Shown: positions 25,182 to 34,120 of the stretch, piece by piece | Numbering within the stretch: the stretch's first letter is position 1 | How the letters are laid out: each line of letters opens with the position of its first letter | NCBI RefSeq assembly: GCF_001468225.1 | Contig: NZ_LNRU01000002.1 | Coordinates: 372,001-436,000 of the forward strand | Source of the DNA: Sphingopyxis sp. H053 | GTDB taxonomy: Bacteria > Pseudomonadota > Alphaproteobacteria > Sphingomonadales > Sphingomonadaceae | Length of the DNA: 64,000 bases | Direction: 5' to 3' | Notes under the pieces: generated by a model | Told to the model about the DNA's origin: nothing | Seen by the model: only the letters and a program-made list of their open reading frames with translations | The model's database searches: none | Position numbers and translations under genes: made by a program

Positions 25182-26251
25182 TTCGTCTCTCCCCTGTTCG
25201 CCGTTCGTGCCGGCAGCGGGCGCGCTGCGACGCCCTTATTTGTCATTATCACCGGAGCGATCGTGCCGTCGGCGTTGAAGATCATGCGGTCGATCGCGAG
25301 CTGACGGCGCTCGCCGCTCGTCTCGTCGAGCGGGCGGCGATGGTACGCGATATACCAGTCGTCAGTGCCGGGCACATTGACCACCGAATGGTGCCCCGCG
25401 CCGCGCGCGATCTTGAAATCCTGGCTCAATATCTTGCCCATCGGCTTGAACGGGCCGGTCGGCGACGGTCCCATCGCATAGGCGACCGAATAGTCGGGGC
25501 CGGTCCAGCCGCCCTCCGACCACATCAGATAATAGACGCCCTTTCGCTTCACCATGAACGAGCCCTCGACATAGCCGGGGGGCGTGATTTCCTTATAGGT
25601 CGTGCCGTCGGCAAACGGCTCGATCGACGTCAGGTCGTCGCCGAGACGCACGACGTTGCAATGCTTCCAGCCGCCATAATAGAGATAATGCTGCCCATCA
25701 TCGTCGCGGAAGACGAACTGGTCGATCGGCTGCGCGCCATTGTGGAAGGCGTCGATCAGCGGCTTGCCGATCGCGTCCTTGAACGGCCCCTCGGGGCGGT
25801 CGCTGACCGCGACGCCGATGCCGCCGCGCTGGTCGTCCGACTGGATGTCGTTGGCGCCGAAGAAGAGATAATATTTGCCGTCCTTCTCGATCGCCGACGG
25901 CGCCCACACGGCATAGGCGGCCCAGGCGACATTCTCGACGTCGAGGGCGTGGCTATGCTTCGTCCAGTGGACGAGGTCGGGCGATGAAAAGACGTTGAAG
26001 AAGGTCTGGAAATGATAGGACGGCCTGACCGTCTTTTGCTCGCGCAGCTTCTTCTGCTGCTCATTGAAATGCTGCGAGAGATCGGGCGTCTCGCCATGGT
26101 CCGAATAGGTCGGATAGATCCAGTAACGGTCACCGAAAACACGAATTTCGGGATCGGCGTACCAGCCGGGAACGATCGGATTCTCTGCCGCGGCCGCGCC
26201 GCCTGTCAGCAGCACCGCACCGAAAACCAGCGATTTCAACCAGACACGCAC
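25178..26251 (-). CDS. GH43-family glycoside hydrolase
   Basis: A 357-aa five-bladed beta-propeller hydrolase. The three catalytic acids of GH43 are recognisable: base Asp in PGWYADPEIRVFG, pKa-modulating Asp in IDQFVFRDDDGQHYLYYGG, and acid Glu in GYVEGSFMVKRKGVYYLMWS. GHHSVVNVPGTDDWYIAYHR is the usual late motif. GTG 26251 is chosen: it follows GGGGAG by 9 nt and yields signal peptide MRVWLKSLVFGAVLLTGGAAAA. GH43 members act on arabinofuranosides, xylosides or galactofuranosides; beside alpha-mannosidases, removal of a side-chain sugar (for example galactofuranose of fungal galactomannan) is a reasonable but unproven guess. Confidence 0.9.
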   Translation of the reverse strand: MRVWLKSLVFGAVLLTGGAAAAENPIVPGWYADPEIRVFGDRYWIYPTYSDHGETPDLSQHFNEQQKKLREQKTVRPSYHFQTFFNVFSSPDLVHWTKHSHALDVENVAWAAYAVWAPSAIEKDGKYYLFFGANDIQSDDQRGGIGVAVSDRPEGPFKDAIGKPLIDAFHNGAQPIDQFVFRDDDGQHYLYYGGWKHCNVVRLGDDLTSIEPFADGTTYKEITPPGYVEGSFMVKRKGVYYLMWSEGGWTGPDYSVAYAMGPSPTGPFKPMGKILSQDFKIARGAGHHSVVNVPGTDDWYIAYHRRPLDETSGERRQLAIDRMIFNADGTIAPVIMTNKGVAARPLPARTANRGETK

Positions 26252-26310
26252 CCTGCGTCGCTCCCCGTTTCGCTCATTACCATAGTCATACCCGCTCGCC
26301 CGGAAAGAGG

Positions 26311-26336
26311 TGGGTGGCTCCTTGCGGAGCCACCCA
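26311..26336 (-). promoter_or_regulatory. intercistronic hairpin between TonB receptor and GH43 genes
   Basis: TGGGTGGCTCC and GGAGCCACCCA form a perfect 11-bp stem with a TTGC loop. No T-run follows in the direction of transcription, so it may be a processing or stability element, or a weak attenuator that lowers enzyme expression relative to the receptor. Confidence 0.55.
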
Positions 26337-26363
26337 AGGGGGAGAGCTGGGGTATGGGCCCCA

Positions 26364-29300
26364 TCAGAACTTGTACGAAACGCCGACGTAAGCGCGGCGG
26401 CCGAAATAGTTGCTGCGGACGAAGCGGTCCTTGGTGTCGTTACCAAGGTGCTGACGCTCTTCCGATTTGGTCAGGTTGATGACCGAAGCGGTGAGCATCA
26501 GCCCGTCCATCAGCTCGTACGAGGCGTTGATGTCGACCTGTTCATAGGGGTCGGTGTAGACGTTGAGGCCCGACTGGAGCCCGCCGACGACTTCGCCGCG
26601 GCGGTTGTATGAGGCGCGGACGAGGAACTTGTCGGTTTCGTAGAAGACCGACGCGTTGACCTGCGTCTTCGCGCTGCCGACCAGCGCCGACTTGCCGACG
26701 GTTTCGCCATCGAGCGTGATGTCGGCGACCGAGGTGTCGTTATAGGTGAAGTTCACCTGCGCACCGAGGCCGAAGTCCAACGTGTGCTGGGCATAGACTT
26801 CAACGCCTTGCGACACCGCGTTCGAACCGTTGGCGACCGTCGAATAGGGCTGGATCAGCACCTGCTCGCCGTTCACTTCGCGCGTCACGTCGAGCACGAG
26901 CGGCACGACGAAGTCCGAGACTTCCTTGCGGAACACACCGGCGCCGAGCACCGAACCGCGCTTGAAATACCATTCGACGCCAAGGTCGTATTGCCATGCC
27001 GAGAAGGGCTGGAGATCGGCGTTGCCGCCGCTGCCCGACCAGCCCTCGAACTCGCCGAACTGGCCGCGGTCGAAGGCGTAAGCTGCCGAGCGATAAGTGA
27101 GCGAACGCTGCGAGCCGAGATCGTTGAACGACGGACGCGCGATCACCTTGGCGACGGCGCCGCGAACGACGATGTCGGGGGTGACTTCATAGACGACGTT
27201 CAGGCTGGGGAGCCAGTCGGTGTAGCTCTTCGACTGATCGATCTGCGTGTTGACGATCACTTCGCGCTCGGCAAGCGGCCGCACCTGGCAATTGCCGTCG
27301 GGAGCGAGCGGCACATTCGGATCGAACGGTCCGCCCGGGCCGTCGACGCAATAATCGTTGAGGAATTGCAGACGATCCGAGGTCAGGCCCGACTGCTTCG
27401 TGTGCGCGACGCGGACACCGATGTTGCCGCGCAGCGGACCGGCCTCGAAATCGGCCTGCACATAACCGGCGAACACCTTCTCCTTCAGGTCATAGGTGTT
27501 GTTCGGCTCGGGCACGCGCACCGACGGACCATAGGTCGTGTTGATGTAGTCGAGATAATTGCTGAAGTTGATGCCCGGGAACGAGCTTGCATCGAACCCG
27601 CCGGCGATGTTGCCGATCGGATTGTCATAGAAATATTCGGGCCGCGCGACCGCGCCCTCGGGCGTGTCCTGATAGCGCCGCTTGGTCGCCGGATCGGCGT
27701 ACCATTCATTGCGGCCGGTTTCGCGGTGGATGCTCATCTCGCGCCACTTGCCGCCGACGCGGAACGCGCTGAGGACGCTGTCGAAGCGGCGGACGAGATC
27801 GAGCTGCGCATAACGCTGCGAGATCGCGCTGTTGGTGAAGCCCGAGCCCGTCGAGCCGACGTCAATCTGCGCGATGCCGTTCTTGATATTTTCCTGCAGC
27901 TCGGGCGAGAATTCCATGTTGAGATTGCCGCCGGTGAAATCCCACGCGCTCAGGAAATTGCCGTTCTGCTCCTGCCCGGGGATCGTCAGGCGCGGCTTCA
28001 CGGCGACGCCGAAGCGCATCGACGGACCGCCGGTCGCCTTCGTCTTGCCGAATTTCAGCACCGCGTCGAAATTGTCCTGATTCCAGGCGACCTCGGTCTC
28101 GAACGTGTTCGAAACCTGCTTTTCGCGGCTGTAAGAACCCGCAATCTGCGGCGTTTCCATCGTGCAGGGTGTCGGCCTGGTAAGGCAGCCGGTTCCCGCG
28201 GCGGGCACCTGGAAATTCGCCGACTGGAAGATCGTGCCACTCTCGTCAAAGGTCGGCGCGGTGAAGAAATTGCCATAACCCCATTCGGGGATCTTCAGCA
28301 CATTGCTCTGCCAGTTGCTCTTGTAATCGAAGCGGAAATAATTGGCGGTGACGGTCAGGTTTTCGATCGGGCGCATCTGCGCGGTCGCCTGGATGCCGAG
28401 ACGCTTGCGCTGCTGCGAAAAGACTTCGGCGTTGACCGACTGCGGCGCCCAATAGCCCGAATAATGCTTTCCGTCCTGCCCCGTCACGCCCGTGCCCGGC
28501 CAATAGGAAATCGCGTCGTCATTCTCGAACGGATTGCCGTTGACGTCGGTCGCGGGGGTGATGATGTCGCCGTTCGGGGCGCGGTCGCTCCACCAGCGCC
28601 AGGTTTCGGTCGAGCCGCGCAGCTCGCGGTTCGAACGTTCTTGATAGGTCGCACCGATCAGGAAACCGAGCCGCTCTTCGGGGTCCTTCCATGAAATCTG
28701 GCCGGCAATCTGTGGATCGAATTTCTTGGTCGTGTCCGAATAGGTGCCCTCGGCCGAGACGAAGCCCGACCAGGCCGGCAGGTCGAACGGACGACGGGTG
28801 TTGAGGATCACGGTGCCGCCGACGCCGCCCTCTTCGAGCCGCGCTTCGGCCGACTTGTACACTTCGGTGCTGGCGATGAAATTCGACGGCAGCAGGACAT
28901 AGTTGAACGAGCGCGACGGATCGCCGCTGTCGGCGCCGGCGATGAAATTGCCGTTGAGCAGGGTGAGCGTCAGGTCCGACTGGAGACCACGAATGCTGAC
29001 GCGGCTGCCCTCGCCGCCGTCGCGGGTGATGATCACGCCGGGGACGCGCTGCAGCGCGTCGGCGACGTTCTTGTCGGGGAATTTGCCGATGTCTTCGGCG
29101 GTGATGACTTCGATCAGCGAGTTGGCTTCGCGCTTCTGTTCGAGGCTCTGCTCGATCGACTTGCGATAGCCGGTGACGACGATCGCGTCGCCCGGTGCCG
29201 CCTCTGCCGCTTCATCCGCCGGCGGCTGCGGCGCCGGTGCCGGCGCTGCCTGCGCATAGGCCTGCCCGGCGCTGCACAGCGCTGCGAGCGTGCCCGCGCC

Positions 29301-29369
29301 CAGCATCAGTTCGCGGACCAGCGCCGCGCGCCGCGCCGCTTTCGCTGAATGGATTTGTCCTGCCTTCAT
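26364..29369 (-). CDS. TonB-dependent receptor (mannoside locus)
   Basis: A 1001-aa outer-membrane receptor. The signal peptide ends QAYAQ, then comes a TonB-box-like DAIVVTGYRKSIEQSLEQKR. The plug domain follows (VITAEDIGKFPDKNVADALQ; RVPGVIITRDGGEGSRVSIR; YKSAEARLEEGGVGGTVILN), then a long 22-strand-type barrel ending in Phe (AYVGVSYKF). The motifs match the Xanthomonas/Caulobacter oligosaccharide receptor subfamily (TIGR01782-like). It should import mannose-containing oligosaccharides. ATG 29369 has GGGAGG 8 nt upstream. It is the first gene of the seven-gene operon running to 15586. Confidence 0.93.
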   Translation of the reverse strand: MKAGQIHSAKAARRAALVRELMLGAGTLAALCSAGQAYAQAAPAPAPQPPADEAAEAAPGDAIVVTGYRKSIEQSLEQKREANSLIEVITAEDIGKFPDKNVADALQRVPGVIITRDGGEGSRVSIRGLQSDLTLTLLNGNFIAGADSGDPSRSFNYVLLPSNFIASTEVYKSAEARLEEGGVGGTVILNTRRPFDLPAWSGFVSAEGTYSDTTKKFDPQIAGQISWKDPEERLGFLIGATYQERSNRELRGSTETWRWWSDRAPNGDIITPATDVNGNPFENDDAISYWPGTGVTGQDGKHYSGYWAPQSVNAEVFSQQRKRLGIQATAQMRPIENLTVTANYFRFDYKSNWQSNVLKIPEWGYGNFFTAPTFDESGTIFQSANFQVPAAGTGCLTRPTPCTMETPQIAGSYSREKQVSNTFETEVAWNQDNFDAVLKFGKTKATGGPSMRFGVAVKPRLTIPGQEQNGNFLSAWDFTGGNLNMEFSPELQENIKNGIAQIDVGSTGSGFTNSAISQRYAQLDLVRRFDSVLSAFRVGGKWREMSIHRETGRNEWYADPATKRRYQDTPEGAVARPEYFYDNPIGNIAGGFDASSFPGINFSNYLDYINTTYGPSVRVPEPNNTYDLKEKVFAGYVQADFEAGPLRGNIGVRVAHTKQSGLTSDRLQFLNDYCVDGPGGPFDPNVPLAPDGNCQVRPLAEREVIVNTQIDQSKSYTDWLPSLNVVYEVTPDIVVRGAVAKVIARPSFNDLGSQRSLTYRSAAYAFDRGQFGEFEGWSGSGGNADLQPFSAWQYDLGVEWYFKRGSVLGAGVFRKEVSDFVVPLVLDVTREVNGEQVLIQPYSTVANGSNAVSQGVEVYAQHTLDFGLGAQVNFTYNDTSVADITLDGETVGKSALVGSAKTQVNASVFYETDKFLVRASYNRRGEVVGGLQSGLNVYTDPYEQVDINASYELMDGLMLTASVINLTKSEERQHLGNDTKDRFVRSNYFGRRAYVGVSYKF

Positions 29370-29664
29370 CACATCGACCTCCCTGTTCGAGGGGCTGCTC
29401 GCCCCCACTCGTTATTCGGCGCTTTCGGAGTCGCCGAGCAGCGGATCATCGGACCCGTTGAGCCTCTATCAGAATATAAAAAACAATTTGTCAAAATAAA
29501 TTTTTCGAGCCGGTGGCGGGACGCGATGAATCGTTACGGACTCGTCATAAAGACACAATTTTTCCCAGTTTTGCGTGGATATAGACTCGCGGCCGCAGAC
29601 CACCGCGCCCGCCATCCCCGACTCCGGGGACGGCAGGTGCCATCATGCTTTCGCCCGCTCCGGG
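29370..29664 (-). promoter_or_regulatory. receptor promoter region and GH2 terminator-like hairpin
   Basis: Minus-strand TTGACA (rc of 29487-29492), followed by an AT-rich stretch with TTTTTTATATTCTGATAG, is a candidate promoter for the receptor operon. Nearer the GH2 stop, GCCATCCCC/GGGGACGGC (29611-29634) can form a 9-bp stem with one wobble, a likely terminator for the upstream unit. No gene is seen here. Confidence 0.4.
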
Positions 29665-31614
29665 TCAGTCCGGAGTCGGAGTCTTCCAAAGCGGCGCGGC
29701 GATCTCCGCCAACGCCTCCGCCGATGCCTTCGGCACCGCGCGGTCATAGGTCAGCAACCCGTTGATCTCGTCCTCGACGTCGGTCGTCTGGGTGTAGACC
29801 GACGCGCTGAGGCCATTCTCCTTCGCCTGCCGGATCACGCCTTCCATCTTGCGGCGGAAGCGGACGAGATATTCCTTCTCGTCCTGTGCGACCTGATAGC
29901 TCCAATTGCCTTTGCCCGGTTTCCAGATATGCCCCGGCACGGGGAAACCGACTCCGCCATATTCGCCGAGTACGATCGCGCGGTCGGCCTGCAGCGGCGG
30001 CGTCTTCGGCACATCCTCATAGGTGTGGATGTCGAGCATGTCGGAATCCTTCGGCGCGACGTCGAGCCAGCCCGAATTGGCGTCGACCAGCCGCGTCGGA
30101 TCGATTCCCTTCACGAAACGCGTCAGCGTCGCCGAATCATATTGGCCCCACCCCTCGTTGTTCACGACCCACGTCACGATCGAGGGGAAGGCGCGCAGTT
30201 CGCCGATCATTTCGGACAATTGTTTCTGCTGCTCGGCCAGCGTCTCCGACGGGAAGATCGCCTGGTACTGGCTGGTGCCGGCGAGATATTGATCCTCGCC
30301 GCCGCCCGAGGGCATGTCCTGCCAGATCAGCATGCCGAGCCGGTCGGCGTCGTGATAGTAACGCGCGGGTTCAACCTTGATATGCTTGCGCAGCATGTTG
30401 AACCCCGCCTTCTTCAGGAAGACGATGTCGCTCTTCATCGCCTCTTCCGACGGCGGCGTATAAAGCCCGTCGGGCCACCAGCCCTGATCGAGCGTGCCGT
30501 GCTGGAACAAAGGTTTGTTGTTGAGCAGGATCGCGGGCTGCCCCGTGACGTGGCCGGGGCCGATCGACACTTTGCGCATCGCGAAATAGGCGGCAACGCT
30601 GTCGCGCGGTGCGCCCTGAACCTTTGCCTTCGCATAGACGCGGCTTTCATGGTCGGTGAAGCGCGAGTCATAGGCTTTGCGGTCGCGCTCGGCCTCGCCC
30701 GCATAGGGATCGGCGATCGTCACCAGCTCGGCCTTGAGGTCATAAAGATGGGGATCGTCGGGCGACCAGAGATGCGCGTTCGGGATCGCGAGCGTCGCCT
30801 GCCGGTTCGCGCGAATGATCGTCGAGGCGATGACCTTGCCCTTCGCGCTCGCGGTCAGCCGCACCGCGTCATTGTCGTTCGCCCAGCCGGAGAGCGCCAC
30901 GGCGACGTCGACGGTGCCGCGGTCGATGTCGGGGGTCGCGCGCACCTCGGCGATGTGGAGCTTGGGCACCGGCTCGATCCACACCGTCTGCCAGATGCCG
31001 CTGACCGCGGTGTACCAGATACCCGCGGGATCGAGGATCTGCTTGCCGCGCGGCTGCGTTCCCGCGCTGGTCGGGTCGGTGACCTCGACGACCAGCTCGT
31101 TCGCGCCCGCTTTCAGATAGGGGGTGATGTCGAAGCCGAAGGCGTCGAAGCCGCCCTTGTGCGACCCGACGACCGACCCGTTGACGCGCACCGTCGCTTC
31201 ATAGTCGACCGCGCCGAAATTGAGCATGACATTCTGGCCGCGCCAGTCGGCGGGGACGGTGAAGCTGCGGCGATACCAGACGCGGTCGTCGGGCGTGACC
31301 TTGCGCGCAACGCGCGAGAGTTTCGATTCCACCGGGAACGGCACGAGGATCTGGCCGTCCATCGCCGCCGGCCGCTCGGCCGCCTTGGGCGCGATCGCAT
31401 AGTCCCACAGGCCGTTGAGATTGACCCAGCGATCACGCACCATCTGCGGGCGCGGATAGAGGCGCCAGGCGTTTTCGGGCGTCACCTCCTTGCCCCAGCG
31501 CGTCATCAGCTCGCTGGTATAGACGGCGCCCTCCGCGGGCGGCGCGGCAGTCTGCGCGTATGCCGCGACCGGCGCTAGAGCGAGAAAAGATGCGGTGATC
31601 AAAAGGCTGCGCAT
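29665..31614 (-). CDS. GH2-family exo-glycosidase (possible beta-mannosidase)
   Basis: A 649-aa protein with a signal peptide ending AAYAQ. Jelly-roll sugar-binding domain (NLNGLWDYAI; VWYRRSFTVPADWRGQNVML), immunoglobulin-like domain, then a TIM barrel with acid/base Glu in TWVVNNEGWGQ and nucleophile Glu in AIVLGEYGGVG. It is shorter than most GH2 beta-galactosidases. In an alpha-mannan/N-glycan-like context beta-mannosidase is plausible, but GH2 also includes beta-galactosidases and beta-glucuronidases. It is downstream of GH92 copy 4 on the same strand, separated by hairpins. Confidence 0.88.
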   Translation of the reverse strand: MRSLLITASFLALAPVAAYAQTAAPPAEGAVYTSELMTRWGKEVTPENAWRLYPRPQMVRDRWVNLNGLWDYAIAPKAAERPAAMDGQILVPFPVESKLSRVARKVTPDDRVWYRRSFTVPADWRGQNVMLNFGAVDYEATVRVNGSVVGSHKGGFDAFGFDITPYLKAGANELVVEVTDPTSAGTQPRGKQILDPAGIWYTAVSGIWQTVWIEPVPKLHIAEVRATPDIDRGTVDVAVALSGWANDNDAVRLTASAKGKVIASTIIRANRQATLAIPNAHLWSPDDPHLYDLKAELVTIADPYAGEAERDRKAYDSRFTDHESRVYAKAKVQGAPRDSVAAYFAMRKVSIGPGHVTGQPAILLNNKPLFQHGTLDQGWWPDGLYTPPSEEAMKSDIVFLKKAGFNMLRKHIKVEPARYYHDADRLGMLIWQDMPSGGGEDQYLAGTSQYQAIFPSETLAEQQKQLSEMIGELRAFPSIVTWVVNNEGWGQYDSATLTRFVKGIDPTRLVDANSGWLDVAPKDSDMLDIHTYEDVPKTPPLQADRAIVLGEYGGVGFPVPGHIWKPGKGNWSYQVAQDEKEYLVRFRRKMEGVIRQAKENGLSASVYTQTTDVEDEINGLLTYDRAVPKASAEALAEIAAPLWKTPTPD

Positions 31615-31637
31615 GGGATTTGTCCTGTTGAATGGGG

Positions 31638-31703
31638 GAGCCCAGGACCCTTAGGGGGATGGGGCGGGTCCTGGGCTCGCGCCCCCGCGGAGGGCGCGGG
31701 GGC
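31638..31703 (-). promoter_or_regulatory. two intercistronic hairpins between GH92 copy 4 and GH2
   Basis: GAGCCCAGGACCC (31638-31650) pairs perfectly with GGGTCCTGGGCTC (31666-31678), 13 bp. GCCCCCGCG (31681-31689) pairs with CGCGGGGGC (31695-31703), 9 bp with a 5-nt loop. They lie after the GH92 stop and before the GH2 start. Without a T-run they are probably attenuators or mRNA-stability structures. Confidence 0.55.
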
Positions 31704-31714
31704 GAGGGGCTGGG

Positions 31715-34081
31715 TCAGTGTTTTCGCAACATCGACGGCGGTGCGGCGCCGGGCGCGGCGCCCCACGCCTTGTTCGGCTTGGCGCCCATCGTGAAGACGA
31801 AGGTCGCGCCGTCCTTCACATCGTCGTGGCGGAACCACGGCTTGTTCCACGGCTTGCCGTTCAGCGTCGCCGACTGGATATAGACGTTGGTGGCCGAATT
31901 GTTGCGCGCGACGATCCGCAGCGTCTTGCCATTGCCCATGTCGAGGCTGGCGTCGTCGAACACCGGGCTGCCGATGATATAATCCTGGCTCGACGGATCG
32001 ACCGGGTAAAAGCCGAGCGCGCTCAAGGCGTACCACGACGAGGTCGCGCCCTGATCGTCCATCCCCGGATAGCCGTAACCCGCGGCATCGCTGGCGTAGG
32101 TCTTGTCGAGGATCTGGCGCACCAGCGCCTGCGTCTTCCAGGGCTGGCCGCTCCAGTTGTAATAATAGGGCGCCTGCTGGTCGGGCTGGTTGCCGTGCAC
32201 ATATTGGCCGATCACGCCGGTGCAGTCGCGGCAGATGCCCGTCGGATTGTAAGGCTTGGTGAAAAACTCGTCGAGTTTGGCATTGAACGCGTCGCGCCCG
32301 CCAATGAGGCCGATCAGCCCCTCTACGTCGTGCGGGACGAGCCACAAGGTCGACCAGCCCGACGCCTCCTTCATCATGAAATTGTAATAGGGTTCCTGCG
32401 GGTCGAAGGGCGCGATCCACTTGCCGTCGGCGGTGCGCCCGCGGATGAAGCCGATCGATTTGTCGAACACATTGGCATAGTTGCCCGCGCGCTTCAGGAA
32501 CATCTTGTGGTCGGCGTCCTTGCCGAGCTTTTTCGCGTAGAGCGCGAGCGCATAATCGTCCCACGCATATTCGAGCGTCTTGTCCGCGCCCGCCTTGCCG
32601 CCGGCGTAGGGCGGGCTGGGATTATGATCGGGCACGATGTCCGAAATCCACCCCTGCTCCATATATTCTGCGAGATAGCCGCGCGGCCCCTTCGGGTCGG
32701 TCGCGTTCTTGCGCAGATATTCATAAGCGGCTTCATAATCGAATTCGATGCCGCGCTCCCACGCGCCGAGGAACAGGAACACCGCATTGTCGCCGTGGAA
32801 CGAGGTGTTCATATAGCCCTTCTCGCGCGCCATCGCGAGTTCGGACGCCATGATATTCTGGACCGCCTCGGGCTCCATCAGTTCGAGCAGGACGATCTGG
32901 TTGCGCCCCGTGTCCCAGAAAGGAACCGGCCCGTAACGGTCGTGCGTCGCGGTCTGGACCTTGCCGTTGGTGTCGGCGAATTTCTCGCCCGTCTGCGCGA
33001 TCAGGCGCGGCGAGGCGAAGGACTGGAACAGCGTCGAGTAGAAGAGCCCCCGCTGCTTGTCGGTGCCGCCGGTCACGCGGACGCGGTTCAGCAGCTGCGC
33101 CCAGGTATCGCGCGCTGCCGCATGGACGCCGTCGAAATCCCATCCCGGCACTTCGGCGGCGAGCCGCTGCGCGGCCTGCTCATAGCTGGTGCCATGCGCC
33201 ATCTTCACCAGCACCTGCTCGCCGGCTTTCGTCTTGAAGGTCACATAGCTGCCGGCATAGCTGCCCGTCATTTCGCGCCCGCCGGGTTTCACATCGCTGG
33301 TGCCGATGCCCCAGCCCGCATTGTCGCCCGGCGATTTGCGGAAGGTGCCGAGCGCGGCGAAGGGCTTCGAAAATTCGGCGACGAAATAGCCGCCGTCGGC
33401 GCTGTCCTTGTCGTTCGATATGCCGCGTATGATGCGGTCGCCGACCACCTCGACCGAGCCGCCGTGGCGCGGCAGGTTGACGATGATGTTCGACCGCTCG
33501 CTCGCGGGGAAGGTGAAGCGCATGACGCTCGCCCAGCGCGTCGCGGTCAGTTCGGCCTGCGTGCGAAAGCTGTCGAGATAGACCGAATAATAGCCCGGCG
33601 ACGCCCTTTCGCGCGACTTGTCATAATAGGACTGGCTGTAGGCGGGCGGCGGCGACCAGTCGCCGACGACGGGCATGATGAACGGCTCGGCGCCGCCGCC
33701 ATAGGTCGAGCCGCCGCCGCCGGTGAAGCCGATCATCGTCGGGTTGGTGTAATAATAGGGAACGGGGACGCCGTTCGGATAGAGAAGCTCGATATTATTG
33801 TTCACCGGCGCCGCTTCGACCGACCCGTGCGGCAGGCGCGCGCCCGGCGAGGTCTGCCCCGAATAGACAGGCTCGCCCGGCGGAGGCGCATTGCCGATCA
33901 CCGCGGGATCGTCGAGCGGCGCGGTGCCGACGAGCGGGTTGGCGAGATCGACCGGCGACTGACCGGCTTTTGGCTGCGCCGCCACGGGCGATAAGGCGAG
34001 CATGAGCGGCAATATCGCCGCCGACGACGCCAGCATGGCGCCAAATTTCCACCCGCGGTTCACATTCCTGTCGATATCCAT
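31715..34081 (-). CDS. GH92-family glycosidase (copy 4, most divergent)
   Basis: A 788-aa protein with an internal signal (MLASSAAILPLMLALSPVAA after a basic 14-residue start). GH92 domain order is kept, but several motifs deviate: LANPLVGTAPLDDP, PGARLPHGSVEAAP in place of PFGMxxxxP, MMKEASGWSTLW, YVHGNQPDQQAPYYYNWSGQ and GMDDQGATSSWY. The general-acid-region Glu is present. HGNQP is shared with copy 3. The altered N-terminal binding loop suggests a substrate distinct from copies 1 and 2. It follows the manA-MFS pair on the same strand (39-bp gap). Confidence 0.9.
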   Translation of the reverse strand: MDIDRNVNRGWKFGAMLASSAAILPLMLALSPVAAQPKAGQSPVDLANPLVGTAPLDDPAVIGNAPPPGEPVYSGQTSPGARLPHGSVEAAPVNNNIELLYPNGVPVPYYYTNPTMIGFTGGGGSTYGGGAEPFIMPVVGDWSPPPAYSQSYYDKSRERASPGYYSVYLDSFRTQAELTATRWASVMRFTFPASERSNIIVNLPRHGGSVEVVGDRIIRGISNDKDSADGGYFVAEFSKPFAALGTFRKSPGDNAGWGIGTSDVKPGGREMTGSYAGSYVTFKTKAGEQVLVKMAHGTSYEQAAQRLAAEVPGWDFDGVHAAARDTWAQLLNRVRVTGGTDKQRGLFYSTLFQSFASPRLIAQTGEKFADTNGKVQTATHDRYGPVPFWDTGRNQIVLLELMEPEAVQNIMASELAMAREKGYMNTSFHGDNAVFLFLGAWERGIEFDYEAAYEYLRKNATDPKGPRGYLAEYMEQGWISDIVPDHNPSPPYAGGKAGADKTLEYAWDDYALALYAKKLGKDADHKMFLKRAGNYANVFDKSIGFIRGRTADGKWIAPFDPQEPYYNFMMKEASGWSTLWLVPHDVEGLIGLIGGRDAFNAKLDEFFTKPYNPTGICRDCTGVIGQYVHGNQPDQQAPYYYNWSGQPWKTQALVRQILDKTYASDAAGYGYPGMDDQGATSSWYALSALGFYPVDPSSQDYIIGSPVFDDASLDMGNGKTLRIVARNNSATNVYIQSATLNGKPWNKPWFRHDDVKDGATFVFTMGAKPNKAWGAAPGAAPPSMLRKH

Positions 34082-34120
34082 TGCGACCCTCTTCCCTGAA
34101 TATTTTCGTTGATTGCGTGG

